Source of the DNA: Saccharothrix carnea
GTDB taxonomy: Bacteria; Actinomycetota; Actinomycetes; Mycobacteriales; Pseudonocardiaceae
Direction: 5' to 3'
Length of the DNA stretch: 64,000 nucleotides
Assembly (NCBI RefSeq): GCF_003014735.1
Contig: NZ_PYAX01000003.1
Coordinates: 496,001 to 560,000 of the forward strand
A program made the position numbers and the translations under genes. This document shows positions 16,001-27,579 of the stretch, piece by piece (within the stretch, counting starts at the first letter, position 1; each line of letters starts with the position of its first letter). The notes under the pieces were generated by a model that saw nothing but the letters and a program-made list of their open reading frames with translations, had not been told where the DNA came from and did not search any database.

Positions 16001-19000
16001 TCAGCGGATCATGCTGCGGACCTGGCGGGCTGCCACGGAGAGGGTCGCCAGGTCGAGCTTGCTGACCCGGTTGATCTCCTCCAGGGCGGCACGCGCGCGG
16101 CTCAGGCGGGAGGAGTTGGCCTGCTCCCACGTGGCGATCTTCTCCTCCGGGGTGTCACCCGGCTCAGCCGACCGCAGCACGTCGATCGTGATCGACCGCA
16201 GCGACGAGTAGAAGTCGTCCCGCAACGCCAGGCGGGCCAGCGAGTGCCAGCGGTTCAGGCGTTCCAGGCTCGACACCGAGCTGAGCATCCGGTCGACGTC
16301 CAGGTGCTCGGACAGCGCGAAGTACAGCTCCGCCGTCTCCTCGTGCGTCCGCTCCTGCCCGGTCGCGCCCTCGCCCTCCTCGCGCTCGGCGAGCTCGGCC
16401 ACCTCGGTCACGTCCAGCAGCCCGTAGGTGAACAGCAGCCCGGCGATCCGGCGCGCCAGGTCCACCGGCACGCCCTGGCCCACCAGCCGCTCGACGTGCT
16501 CGATCACGGACTCCTTCTCGTGCCCCTGGAGCAGGTCGATCGCGCGCGGCGCGAGTTCGGCGACCACCGGGGCGAACCGGCTGATCGTGGACCCGACCGC
16601 CAACGGCTGCGGCCGGTTGGTGAGCAGCCAGCGCGACGCCCGGTCGAGCAGGCGGCGGGTCTCCAGCACCATGTCGTCCTGCACGTCGGTCGGCACGACG
16701 TTGTCCAGCGCCCGGATCTGCTGCCAGATCGACGGCAGGTCGTAGATCGCGGTCACCACGGTGTACGCGCGCACCGCGTCCGTCGCCGACGCGCTGGTCT
16801 CCTCGGCCAGCCGGAACGGGTACGACACGCCGCCGCCGTCCACGACCTCGTTGACCAGCACCGTCGTGATGATCTCGCGGGACAGCGGGTGGTTGCCGAT
16901 GGCGTCGGCGAACCGCTCCCGCAGCTCGCTCGGGAAGTAGTCGGGCAGCCGGCGGGCCAGCACGTCGATCGTCGGCAGGTCGCTGGCCAGCACCTCCTCC
17001 TTCAACGCCAGCTTCACGTGCGCGAGCACCGTGGCCAGCTCCGGCGAGGTGAGCCCGTCGCCCGCCTTCTCCAGCGCCTTGAACTCGGCCGCGCTCGGCA
17101 GGGCTTCGAGCGCGCGGTCGAGCACGCCGCGCTGTTCGAGGTCGGCGACCAGGCGGGCGTGCACCGAGAGCATCGGCGCGGCGTGGGCGCGGGAGACGCC
17201 GAGCACGGCGTTCTGCGAGTAGTTGTCGGCCAGCACCAGCTCACCGACCTCATCGGTCATCTGGCCCAGCAGCTCGTTGCGCTGGTCCTGGTCGAGCTTG
17301 CCGTCGCGGACCAGCTCGTCCAGCAGGATCTTGATGTTGACCTCGTGGTCGGAGCAGTCGACACCGGCGGAGTTGTCCAGCGCGTCGGTGTTGACCTTGC
17401 CACCGGCCCGGGCGAACTCGATCCGGCCGCGCTGGGTCAGGCCCAGGTTGCCGCCCTCGCCGACGACCTTGACCCGCAGGTCGGCGCCGTTGACCCGGAT
17501 CGCGTCGTTGGCCTTGTCGCCGACCTCGGCGTGCGACTCGGCGCCCGCCTTCACGTACGTGCCGATGCCGCCGTTCCACAGCAGGTCCACCGGGGCGAGC
17601 AGGATCGCCTTCATCAGCTCCGGCGGCGACAGCTTCGCCACGCCCTCGGGCAGCCCCAGGGCTTCCCGTGCCCGCTCGCTGATCGGGATCGACTTGGCCG
17701 TGCGCGGCCACACGCCGCCACCCTCGCTGATCAGCGAGCGGTCGTAGTCGTCCCAGGACGAGCGGGGCAGCTCGAACAGCCGCTTGCGCTCCGCGTAGGA
17801 CAGCTGGGCGACCGGGTTCGGGTCGATGAAGATGTGCCGGTGGTCGAACGCGGCCACCAGCCGGATGTGCTCGGACAGCAGCATGCCGTTGCCGAACACG
17901 TCACCGGACATGTCGCCGACGCCGACGACGGTGAACTCCTCCGACTGCGTGTCCGTGCCCAGCTCGCGGAAGTGCCGCTTCACGCTCTCCCACGCGCCCT
18001 TGGCGGTGATGCCCATCGCCTTGTGGTCGTAGCCCACGGAACCGCCGGACGCGAACGCGTCGCCCAGCCAGAAGCCGTAGGACTTCGACACCTCGTTGGC
18101 GATGTCGGAGAACGACGCCGTGCCCTTGTCCGCCGCGACCACCAGGTACGTGTCGTCGCCGTCGTGCCGGACGACCTGCGGCGCGGGCAGCACCGTGCCC
18201 GAGTTGAGGTTGTCGGTCAGGTCCAGCAGGCCGGAGATGAACTGCCGGTAGCAGGCGATGCCTTCGGTCAGCAGCGCCTCGCGGTCCAGGCCGGGGTCGC
18301 CGGTGGGCGCGGGCGGGCGCTTGAGCACGAACCCGCCCTTCGCGCCGACCGGCACGATCACCGCGTTCTTCACCGCCTGCGCCTTGACCAGGCCCAGGAT
18401 CTCGGTGCGGAAGTCCTCGCGCCGGTCGGACCAGCGCAACCCGCCGCGGGCCACCGGGCCGAACCGCAGGTGCACGCCCTCCAGCCGCGGCGAGTACACG
18501 AAGATCTCGAACCGGGGCCGCGGCTGCGGCAGGTCCGGGATCGCGCGCGGGTCCAACTTCACCGCCAGGTACGGGCGCGGGTTGCCGTCCGCGTCGCGGA
18601 CGAAGTAGTTCGTGCGCAGCGTGGCCTGCACCAGCGTGAGCAGGCTGCGCAGGATGCGGTCCGCGTCCAGGCTGGTCACGTCGTCGATCATCGCGGTGAT
18701 CTCGTCGACCAGGTGCTCGGTGCGGCCGGTGCGCTGCTCGTCGGACAGCGACGGGTCGAACCGCGCCTCGAACAGCCGCACCAAGGCCATGGCGACCTCG
18801 GTGTGCGCCAGGACGGCGTCCTCGATGTAGTCCTGGCTGTACGGGGTGCCCGCCTGGCGCAGGTACTTGGCGTAGGCGCGCAGCATCGCGGCCTGCTGCC
18901 ACGTGACACCGGCCTTGAGCACCAGCGTGTTGAAGCCGTCGACCTCGGCCTCACCGCGCCACGCGGCGGCGAACGCGTCCTGGAAGCGGGTGCGGACGGA

Positions 19001-20959
19001 CTCCACGTCCTCGGCGGACAGCTTGTCCAGCGTGACCTGGTCGATGCGCAGGCCGAAGTCGTAGATCCAGCACTCGACGCCGTCGTCGCGGGACAGCTCG
19101 TAGGGCCGCTCGTCCACCACGACCACGCCCATGCGCTGCAACATCGGCAGCACGTCCGACAGCGTCAGCCGGGCGCCCACGAGGAACAGCTTGAACCGCC
19201 GCTCACCCGGCTCGGCGTCGCGCGGCGTGTAGAACACCAGGTCCAGGTCGCCGGGCTTGAGCGCCTCGATGCGCCGGAAGTCCGCCAGGCCCTCGACGGA
19301 GGTGAAGTCCTCCTTGTACGCCTCGGGGAACGCCGCGGCGATCCGCTGGCCCTGCTCCGACGACGACTCCGCGCCCAGGCCGGTGCCGTGGTCGTCCAGG
19401 ACCGCCTCGACCATGCGGTCGTCCCACGAGCGCACCGCCTCGGCCAGCAACTGCTGGATGTAACCGGTGTCCGGCTCGACCTGGCGGGCCGGGTCGGTGT
19501 GCACGGTGAAGTGCACGCGGGCCAGCGCCGACTCGCCCACGCGGGCGCTGTACTCCAGGTTCACGCCGCCGAGCTGGTCGATCAGGACTTCCTGCATGGC
19601 CAGCCGGGACGTCGTGGTGTAGCGGTCGCGCGGCAGGTAGACCAGGCACGAGTAGAACCGGCCGTACGGGTCACGGCGCAGGAACAGGCGCAGCCGGCGG
19701 CGTTCGGCCAGCGCGATCACGCCCGTCACGGTCTGGTAGAGCGTGTCCGTGTCGACCGAGAACAGCTCGGTGCGCGGGTAGTTCTGGATCACCTCCAGCA
19801 TCCGCTGCCCCGAGTACGAGTGCAGCGGGAAGCCGGCGCGGTGGATGACGTCGCGGACCCGGCGCTCGATGGCCGGGATGTCCAGCACGTCCTCGTGCAG
19901 GGCCGTCGTGGAGAACACGCCCAGGAACCGGTGCTCGCCGGTCACGTTGCCGTCCGCGTCGAAGGTCTTCACGCCGACGTAATACGGATACACCGAGCGG
20001 TGCACGCTCGACTGCGCGCTTGCCTGCGTCAGGACCAGCAGTTCGGGTGACAGTGCCTGCGCGCCCGCGTCCGGGCCCGCGGTCAGGCTGCGCGCCGCGA
20101 GGCTGTCCTGTCTGAGCACACCGAGACCACTCGCCAGGACCGCGCGCAGCGCCGGTTCGCCATCGGTGGCCGGGTCGTCGCGGACCAGCTCGTACTGGCG
20201 GTAGCCGAGGAAGGTGAAGTGGTCGTCGGCGAGCCAGCGCAGCAGGTTCGCGCCGTCGGCCACCTCGTGGCTGGCCAGCGGCGGCGGGTCGGACTCCAGC
20301 TGTTCGGCCAGCTGCAGGGCCGTGCCGGCCATCTTGTCGGTGTCCTCGACGACCTCGCGGACGTCGTTGAGCACGGCGTGCAGCTTGGTTTCCAGCTCAC
20401 GCGCCCGGTCCGGGTCGGTGAGCAGGTCGACCTCGATGTACATCCACGACTCGGCCAGCGCGTCACCCGGCGGGTCGGCCGGGTCGGCGGTCGGCAGCAC
20501 CTCCTGGAGCGCACCCGTCACCAGGTCCCGGCGCACCACCACGATCGGGTGCACCACCCGCTGCACCTGCACGCCGCCGCGGGTCAGCTCGGAGGCCACC
20601 GAGTCGACCAGGTACGGCATGTCGTCGGTGACCACCTGCACCACCGTGGCCGGACACGTCCAGCCGTCGTGCCCGCGGGTGGGGTTGATGATCCGCACCA
20701 CCGGACGACCAGGCACCCGGGTCTCGGCGAGCTGGTAGTTCGAGCGCACCGCGCCCACCAGGTCGACCGGGTCGTCGTCGATGACTTCCTCGGCCGGGAC
20801 GTGGCGGTAGTACAGGCGGATCAGGTCGGCGAGCTCGGGGGCGTTGGCGGCGGCTCGTTCGATCAATTCGTCACGAGCCTGTTCGGGACTGGCCGGGCCG
20901 GCCGCGCCGACATCACGCGCGGTCTGCTCGGATCGGGACGGGGCTCCAGTCGAGGTCAT
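16001..20959 (-). CDS. gdh: NAD-specific glutamate dehydrogenase, 180-kDa class
   Basis: This 1652-residue protein is the large NAD-dependent glutamate dehydrogenase (Bac_GDH family, GDH-180), which oxidises glutamate to 2-oxoglutarate and ammonium and is mainly catabolic. The long N-terminal half holds ACT-like regulatory segments; the catalytic core begins around GPVARGGLRWSDRREDFRTE and continues with KNAVIVPVGAKGGFVLK, where the family lysines lie. The length is normal for the class. I use the ATG at 20959 (MTSTGAPS) rather than the in-frame codon at 21010, since a TGGAG site lies a little upstream and the extra residues look unconserved. The gene stands alone, with strong hairpins on its 3' side. 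Confidence 0.95.
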   Translation of the reverse strand: MTSTGAPSRSEQTARDVGAAGPASPEQARDELIERAAANAPELADLIRLYYRHVPAEEVIDDDPVDLVGAVRSNYQLAETRVPGRPVVRIINPTRGHDGWTCPATVVQVVTDDMPYLVDSVASELTRGGVQVQRVVHPIVVVRRDLVTGALQEVLPTADPADPPGDALAESWMYIEVDLLTDPDRARELETKLHAVLNDVREVVEDTDKMAGTALQLAEQLESDPPPLASHEVADGANLLRWLADDHFTFLGYRQYELVRDDPATDGEPALRAVLASGLGVLRQDSLAARSLTAGPDAGAQALSPELLVLTQASAQSSVHRSVYPYYVGVKTFDADGNVTGEHRFLGVFSTTALHEDVLDIPAIERRVRDVIHRAGFPLHSYSGQRMLEVIQNYPRTELFSVDTDTLYQTVTGVIALAERRRLRLFLRRDPYGRFYSCLVYLPRDRYTTTSRLAMQEVLIDQLGGVNLEYSARVGESALARVHFTVHTDPARQVEPDTGYIQQLLAEAVRSWDDRMVEAVLDDHGTGLGAESSSEQGQRIAAAFPEAYKEDFTSVEGLADFRRIEALKPGDLDLVFYTPRDAEPGERRFKLFLVGARLTLSDVLPMLQRMGVVVVDERPYELSRDDGVECWIYDFGLRIDQVTLDKLSAEDVESVRTRFQDAFAAAWRGEAEVDGFNTLVLKAGVTWQQAAMLRAYAKYLRQAGTPYSQDYIEDAVLAHTEVAMALVRLFEARFDPSLSDEQRTGRTEHLVDEITAMIDDVTSLDADRILRSLLTLVQATLRTNYFVRDADGNPRPYLAVKLDPRAIPDLPQPRPRFEIFVYSPRLEGVHLRFGPVARGGLRWSDRREDFRTEILGLVKAQAVKNAVIVPVGAKGGFVLKRPPAPTGDPGLDREALLTEGIACYRQFISGLLDLTDNLNSGTVLPAPQVVRHDGDDTYLVVAADKGTASFSDIANEVSKSYGFWLGDAFASGGSVGYDHKAMGITAKGAWESVKRHFRELGTDTQSEEFTVVGVGDMSGDVFGNGMLLSEHIRLVAAFDHRHIFIDPNPVAQLSYAERKRLFELPRSSWDDYDRSLISEGGGVWPRTAKSIPISERAREALGLPEGVAKLSPPELMKAILLAPVDLLWNGGIGTYVKAGAESHAEVGDKANDAIRVNGADLRVKVVGEGGNLGLTQRGRIEFARAGGKVNTDALDNSAGVDCSDHEVNIKILLDELVRDGKLDQDQRNELLGQMTDEVGELVLADNYSQNAVLGVSRAHAAPMLSVHARLVADLEQRGVLDRALEALPSAAEFKALEKAGDGLTSPELATVLAHVKLALKEEVLASDLPTIDVLARRLPDYFPSELRERFADAIGNHPLSREIITTVLVNEVVDGGGVSYPFRLAEETSASATDAVRAYTVVTAIYDLPSIWQQIRALDNVVPTDVQDDMVLETRRLLDRASRWLLTNRPQPLAVGSTISRFAPVVAELAPRAIDLLQGHEKESVIEHVERLVGQGVPVDLARRIAGLLFTYGLLDVTEVAELAEREEGEGATGQERTHEETAELYFALSEHLDVDRMLSSVSSLERLNRWHSLARLALRDDFYSSLRSITIDVLRSAEPGDTPEEKIATWEQANSSRLSRARAALEEINRVSKLDLATLSVAARQVRSMIR

Positions 20960-21106
20960 GTTCAGGCGGCTCCACGCTATCCGGTACCTCTGTGTACCGG
21001 GTCCGCGCACAACTTAACCAGACGCGCGCGAACCCGTTCGCCACAACCCTCTCACTGAATCGAACAACTTGCCGTCAGGTGGCGAATTCACTGGTGACGT
21101 GGGCTA

Positions 21107-21132
21107 TTTCCGGCTTTGTTACCGGCCGGAAA
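21107..21132. other. inverted repeat upstream of the glutamate dehydrogenase gene
   Basis: TTTCCGGC (21107-21114) and GCCGGAAA (21125-21132) are perfect arms around a 10-base loop in the 196-base gap between the unknown gene ending at 21156 and gdh starting at 20959. It could be a weak terminator for the former, or an operator or leader hairpin for gdh. The adjacent 21133-21160 is unusually AT-rich and may hold the gdh promoter. Confidence 0.4.
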
Positions 21133-21155
21133 CCTTATTACAAGCTCAAATGATT

Positions 21156-24100
21156 TCACGATTCGGGAAGTGTCCACGTGTCGAACCGGCGTGGCGGGTC
21201 GACGCGCTGGATCGGGGCGGTGGTCTCGTTCTCGGAGGCCGGCGGCGGATTCCCGACAGGTGAGATCGGCACGGTGTCCTCGTCCACTTCCCCGCGCCCG
21301 GCCGCTTCGTCCTCGCGTCGGGCGTCCTCGTAGGCGACCAGTGCTTCGGCGAGGAGTTCGGCCAGGCTCAGGTCGCTCTTGTGGCGGCGCGAGGCGCGGG
21401 TGGCGCTGGGCGAGTCGGGAGCGGGCGGCGTCGGCTCGACGATCGCCGGCAGGTCGATCGTCTTGCCACCGACCACGACGGCGGTGACGAACGGTTCCTT
21501 GGGCGTCTCCGTGGCCGTGGCCGGCTCGGCTGCCTGCTCGACCGGCGGCGTGTCGTCGTGCTCGACGTCGGCGGCGCTGAGGAACCCGGTCGGGCTGAAC
21601 GGCGGCGTGGCCTCCGGTGAGGGATCGGCCGGCACCGGGTCCGGCACGGGCACCGGCGGCACCTGGTCGGGTTCGGGCACGCCCGGCACCTGGTCCGGCT
21701 CGGGCTGCGGCGTCGACAAGTCCACGGCGGCCGCCGAATCGACGTCGGTGGCGGGGAAGACCGGCCGCTCCTCGACGTCCGTCGTCTGCGCCCCTTCGAC
21801 GCTCGTCGCTTGCGGTGGCACCGTGCGCGCCACTGCCCCGCTGGACTCGGCCACCGGCAGGCCGAAATCGCTCACCGGCGGCACGGGGTAGTCGGGCGGG
21901 TCGGGCACGCGGGCGGTGGGGATGAGAGGCCCCTTCACAAAAGCCGCGCCGAGCCCGACCGGCGGCACGTCATCCCGCACGGCGGGTTGGACCATCGTCG
22001 GCGAGTCGAACATGTCGACCGGCGCCGGTGGCTCCTCACTCCGCAACCGGGACGGCGGCTCCACCCGCCACTGCACCGGTTCGGGTTCCGGCTGGGACTG
22101 CCGCACGGCCTCGGACGTGAACCGGACCTGCTGCACCGGCTGGGACTCGGCCTGCTCCGACTGCGGCTCGGGCTGCACCGGCCAGGGCTCAGGCTGGTCG
22201 GGCCGCGCGGACTGCGGCTCGGGCTGCACCAACTGCACCGGCCAGGACTCGGCCTGGTCCGACCGCACCGACTGCGGCTCGGGCTGCATCAATTGCACCG
22301 ACCTCGACTCAGGCTGGTTCGACCGCGTCCGCTCGAGTTCAGGCCGGTCCGGCTGCACCGACTCGGCCGTGAGTTGGACCTGCCGCACCGGCTCAGCCGG
22401 CTCAGGCCCGGGCTGGGCTTCCGGCTCCGACTCGCGTTCAGGCCCAGCCTGCCGCACGGGTTCCGGCCCCGCAGGCTGAGACTCAACCCCGACCGGCCAC
22501 ACCGACTGGGCCTGCTGCGGGAACTGGGTTCGAGACTGGTCCTGCCGCGCCGACTCGGGCTCAGGCAGCGCCTGCCGGACCGACTCGGGCTCGGGCCGCG
22601 CCTGCCGGACCGACTCCGACTCCGACTCCGGCTGCCGCAGCGGCGCGGGCTCGGTCCGGACCTGCACCGGCTGGGGTCCGCCCGGTTCGTCATCGGCATC
22701 AGGCGCCCGCCGCCGGCCACCGGCGCGTTGCGGGTCGAGGAGCCCAGCCGCCTTCAACGTGTCCAACACGCTGGAATCGGCCCCGGACTCACCACTCGAC
22801 CGCTCCCCGTCCGCAGCCTCACGAGCCGCCCGCCGTCGCCCACTGCGCACCGCACCCGCCGCCGCGATCAACCCGGCCGCAGGCACACTCCGCTCGCCGC
22901 CCTCATGCGCGGCGGCGGGCGAAGACACCTCCGTCGCAGCCTCCCCACCGGCCGCCACCTCACCCTGTCCAGCACCGGTGTGGTCGGCTGCCGACGGAAC
23001 GCTGAGTTCAGTACCGCTGGACATCGGCTCGTCCGCTCCCGCGCTCGCCACGTGACTGTCGACCGGTGCGCCGTCGAAGGCACCGCCAAGCCCTCCACCG
23101 GCGGTCACGTCCGATCCCGGGTACGCAGTGGATCGGGGCTTGGCGAGTGCCGTGGTCGGGTTGGCGGCCTGGGTCGGGGACTCGGGGGCCGAGGCTTGGG
23201 GTCCCGGGCTCTGATGCGCGGACGCGTGGGGTCCCAGGCTCTGGGCCCCGGATGGTGCCGGGCTCTGGGGCGCGGACACCTGCGGAACCGGGCTCTGCGG
23301 TGCGGAGTCCTGGCGTGCGGAGTCCTCGGGTGCGGTTGCCGAAGGTGCGGTTGCCGAAGGTGCGGTTGCCGAAGGTGCGGTTGCCGAAGGTGCGGAAACA
23401 GCAGGTGCGGGTACCGAGGGTGCGGGAACAGGGGTGCCGGGGACCACGGGCGCGGTGTCGGCGGCTTGGTGCGGGTTGGCGGGGCGTGCTTCGACGGTCC
23501 TGGCGTGCTCCGGCCGACCGTGGGTGGGGCGGGCTTCCGGTTCCGGAGCGCGGCGGCGGCCTCCCGGTTGGGGGTCGCCTTCCGTCTCGCCGAACGGTTG
23601 GACCAGGCGCCAGCGGTCGGCGGCGTGGGCCCTCGCCGCGGAGATGCCGTCCACCGTCATGTCCTCGGCGGCTCGGCGGGAGCGCTTGACCCGGACGCCC
23701 TCGTTGCGGTGCATCTGGACCGGGCGCCACTGACGGAGCTGTTGCTTGACGTCCGGGGCGAGGTCGGGGTCGGTGGGCGGCACGGTCGCCGGGGTTCCGG
23801 TGCGCAGCAACGCGGCCAGTTCGTCGTGCAGGCCACCGGCGGGACGGCGGTGGACACCCGCGAACTCGGCGGCGAGCCTGGCCCGCACCGCGTAGACCGC
23901 CCGCGCCCGCCTGCGCTCGGCCGCGTGGGCGGAACGCAGGTTGGCCAACGCCTCGGCCAGGTCGCCCGCCACCTCGTGGACGTGCGCCAGCGCCAGCAAG
24001 CTCTCCGCCAGGAGGGTGTCCAACTGGTGGCGTTCAGCACTGTCCGCGGCGTCACGGAGCAGATCACGTGCCTGGTCGACGCGGCCGGCGGGGAGGTGGA

Positions 24101-24911
24101 CCCTGGTCGCCAGGGCCAACCGGAGCCAGCCGGCGGTGGACGCGGACGGCGCCCGCACCGGGCGTTCCAGGAGCGGGGTGCCGAGTTCGGAGGCCTCCCC
24201 CGGCTTGTTCAGGTCCATCAGGGCGCAGACCAGTTCGACCGTGAGCCTGCCCCGCACCTGGCCGTTGTCGGACTCGGCCTCCTTGAGGCGGTCGAGCACG
24301 GCGAGGCCGTCACGGGCCGCGGCGACCGCCGCCTGCAGGTCGCCCCAACGGCGGTGCTGACCCGCGGCGGACGCGCGGAGCAGGCCCCGGTGCAGCAGGG
24401 TCGTGTCGTGGTCCAGCAGCGGGTCAGCCTGGTAGAGCTGGTCCGCTTCGTCCAGCGCCTGGGCGAGCGCCGCGCCGCGGCCCACCGAGACCAGGCACTC
24501 GCTGGCCTGGACGAGGGCCGCGGCCCGCAGGCCCGGCGGGACGTCGTCGGCTTCCAGGACCGGCCGGACGGCGGCGAAGCCCGTGAGGGGCGCGCCGACC
24601 GCCCTGGCGCTGTCGGCCAACTCGACCCGCAGCCGCCAGGCCGTTTCCCGCTCGGACGCGGCCTCGGCCGCCTTGAGGGCGTCCAGTGCCCGGTCCGCGA
24701 TCCGGACGCCCCGGCCCATCCGGTTGCTCGCGAAGACCACCAGGGCCTCCGCGCGCAACCGGTCCACCTCGTCACGGCGGGTGGAGGCGAGCGCGACGGC
24801 GCGTTCGCCCAGCACCAGAGCAAGCTCCGGTGCCCGCCAACGCAGCCGCCAGGCGGGCACGACCAGCGTGCTCACCTCGACGTCCGCCTGCGCCTCGCCC
24901 CTCGCCGCCAC
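21156..24911 (-). CDS. large protein: helical TPR-like N-terminus plus long Pro/Gln-rich disordered region
   Basis: I cannot assign a function to this 1251-residue protein. Residues 1 to about 360 are Ala/Leu/Arg-rich helices with TPR-like spacing. From about 430 onward the chain is low-complexity: first a Pro/Ala/Ser region with SATAP repeats, then long Gln/Pro/Glu tracts with repeated PEPxSVRQ-like and QPEPQS-like units. A short ordered block returns near the C-terminus (AVVVGGKTIDLPAI, then HKSDLSLAELLAEALVAYEDARR). There is no signal peptide or membrane helix. Its GTG start lies 18 bases after the stop of ettA, so it is probably cotranscribed with that translation factor. The architecture suggests an interaction scaffold, which is inference. 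Confidence 0.75.
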   Translation of the reverse strand: MAARGEAQADVEVSTLVVPAWRLRWRAPELALVLGERAVALASTRRDEVDRLRAEALVVFASNRMGRGVRIADRALDALKAAEAASERETAWRLRVELADSARAVGAPLTGFAAVRPVLEADDVPPGLRAAALVQASECLVSVGRGAALAQALDEADQLYQADPLLDHDTTLLHRGLLRASAAGQHRRWGDLQAAVAAARDGLAVLDRLKEAESDNGQVRGRLTVELVCALMDLNKPGEASELGTPLLERPVRAPSASTAGWLRLALATRVHLPAGRVDQARDLLRDAADSAERHQLDTLLAESLLALAHVHEVAGDLAEALANLRSAHAAERRRARAVYAVRARLAAEFAGVHRRPAGGLHDELAALLRTGTPATVPPTDPDLAPDVKQQLRQWRPVQMHRNEGVRVKRSRRAAEDMTVDGISAARAHAADRWRLVQPFGETEGDPQPGGRRRAPEPEARPTHGRPEHARTVEARPANPHQAADTAPVVPGTPVPAPSVPAPAVSAPSATAPSATAPSATAPSATAPEDSARQDSAPQSPVPQVSAPQSPAPSGAQSLGPHASAHQSPGPQASAPESPTQAANPTTALAKPRSTAYPGSDVTAGGGLGGAFDGAPVDSHVASAGADEPMSSGTELSVPSAADHTGAGQGEVAAGGEAATEVSSPAAAHEGGERSVPAAGLIAAAGAVRSGRRRAAREAADGERSSGESGADSSVLDTLKAAGLLDPQRAGGRRRAPDADDEPGGPQPVQVRTEPAPLRQPESESESVRQARPEPESVRQALPEPESARQDQSRTQFPQQAQSVWPVGVESQPAGPEPVRQAGPERESEPEAQPGPEPAEPVRQVQLTAESVQPDRPELERTRSNQPESRSVQLMQPEPQSVRSDQAESWPVQLVQPEPQSARPDQPEPWPVQPEPQSEQAESQPVQQVRFTSEAVRQSQPEPEPVQWRVEPPSRLRSEEPPAPVDMFDSPTMVQPAVRDDVPPVGLGAAFVKGPLIPTARVPDPPDYPVPPVSDFGLPVAESSGAVARTVPPQATSVEGAQTTDVEERPVFPATDVDSAAAVDLSTPQPEPDQVPGVPEPDQVPPVPVPDPVPADPSPEATPPFSPTGFLSAADVEHDDTPPVEQAAEPATATETPKEPFVTAVVVGGKTIDLPAIVEPTPPAPDSPSATRASRRHKSDLSLAELLAEALVAYEDARREDEAAGRGEVDEDTVPISPVGNPPPASENETTAPIQRVDPPRRFDTWTLPES
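23326..23400. repeat. 15-bp tandem repeat inside the disordered-region gene
   Basis: Three exact copies of GAAGGTGCGGTTGCC (23341-23385) are flanked by one degenerate unit on each side. In the minus-strand protein they encode the SATAP repeat. Because the unit is 15 bases, copy-number changes keep the reading frame. Confidence 0.85.
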
Positions 24912-24929
24912 GATGTAGGTACCCGGCTC

Positions 24930-26606
<1,677 letters not shown>

Positions 26607-26924
26607 GCCCGCGATCGTAGAGCGGTGCCGATCGGGCCCGAACCTCGGACGCCGGCAACGGACGTGGGCACAACGCAGAGTTAACGCGAACGTGGGTCAC
26701 CCACAGACGTAACACGCCCGTCGACCCCGCCTGGCGCGACCCTGCGACCAGCGACTCCGACCGGATGCGCGAACTCGGTGCGCTGTCAACCCCCGGTGCC
26801 TGCGTGCGGACCCGGCCCTGGCGCCGGCCCGACGACCTCCCTCCTCCACGCTCGCAACGGCGACGACTGCCCGCGCATTCTCCGCCCCGATCGCACCGGC
26901 GGAAGCCCTTGTCGCTCGATTGGC
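26607..26924. other. 318-base gap between ettA and ssb with one palindrome
   Basis: The gap holds the ettA promoter (TACGAT at 26619-26614, minus strand) and a palindrome GTGGG-TCA-CCCAC at 26692-26704 that could be an operator about 90 bases upstream of ettA. From 26760 to 26920 I see nothing. Plus-strand ORFs here show no protein features. Confidence 0.45.
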
Positions 26925-27416
26925 TCAGAACGGCACTTCGGCCACCTCCTTCGGTCGCTCGGCCTCACCCGGGAGGACCAGCGGCAACTCGTCCGGTTTG
27001 CGCGGTGCGACGATCTCGGGCGCGGCCCTGGCCTCGACGGCGTCCGGCGTGTGCCTGGTGCGCGTCGGCATGGCGGTGCACAGGGCCAGGTTGGGACCGA
27101 TCGCGGTGGCCTCGACCTCCACCACCGGCTGCGACTTGCCGTCGAACTCCACGTCCCTGATCGTCAACCGGCCGGTCACCACCACCGGGTCGCCCTTGTT
27201 CAGCGATGCCTGCGCGTTGTCCGCGAGCATGCGCCAGCAGGACACCGTCAGGAACATCCGCGAGCCGTCTGACCAGCGGCTGTCCTTCTCGTCCCACACC
27301 CGCTCGGCGCTGAACAACCGGAACTTCGCGCGGCTGAAGCCGGTGCCGACCTTGGTGTGGGTGACCGAGCTGGCGACGTTGCCGCAGATGGTGACCCGGG
27401 TCTCGTTGTAAGCCAT
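26925..27416 (-). CDS. ssb: single-stranded DNA-binding protein
   Basis: This 163-residue protein has the SSB OB-fold (residues about 1-110): ETRVTICGNVASS, FRLFSAERVWDEKD, FLTVSCWRMLADNAQASLNKGDPVVVTGRL. The C-terminal tail is short and ends in EVAEVPF, keeping the terminal Pro-Phe that usually binds partner proteins but without a run of aspartates. It is probably a second SSB paralogue of the chromosome rather than the essential one that sits between rpsF and rpsR, neither of which is present here. The ATG at 27416 has AGGAGG upstream; the frame extends to 27500 but without a good start. It is divergent from the tetR operon. Confidence 0.9.
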   Translation of the reverse strand: MAYNETRVTICGNVASSVTHTKVGTGFSRAKFRLFSAERVWDEKDSRWSDGSRMFLTVSCWRMLADNAQASLNKGDPVVVTGRLTIRDVEFDGKSQPVVEVEATAIGPNLALCTAMPTRTRHTPDAVEARAAPEIVAPRKPDELPLVLPGEAERPKEVAEVPF

Positions 27417-27526
27417 GTCCGCCTCCTGGGTTGATCTCTTGGGACCAGGTTGCCGGGCGTTGAGCTGGGCGGACAGCGGTGGTTCCAAATCTGTGGACAA
27501 CTCCCTGAAGCACGCATAATCGCAAT

Positions 27527-27573
27527 GAGTGAGCGCTCACTCGTTGACATGAGTGAGGACTCACTCATAAGCT
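27527..27573 (+). promoter_or_regulatory. TetR-controlled promoter with two palindromic operators
   Basis: Operator 1 is GAGTGAGCGCTCACTC (27527-27542), a perfect palindrome. Operator 2 is ATGAGTGAG-GA-CTCACTCAT (27549-27568), a perfect 9+2+9 inverted repeat; the centres are 24 bases apart. A consensus -35 TTGACA occupies 27544-27549, and a -10 near TAAGCT (27568-27573) ends six bases before the tetR ATG, so operator 2 fills the spacer. The promoter is probably leaderless and autorepressed by the TetR protein. Confidence 0.85.
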
Positions 27574-27579
27574 GGCCAC

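Noticed and set aside
15968-20050. 1360-residue plus-strand ORF
   Set aside because: It lies entirely opposite the glutamate dehydrogenase gene, is dominated by Arg/His/Val/Gln low-complexity sequence and has no domain; it is a high-GC antisense shadow.
26765-27272. Plus-strand ORFs beside and opposite ssb
   Set aside because: They have no ribosome site or protein features and overlap a clear SSB gene on the other strand.
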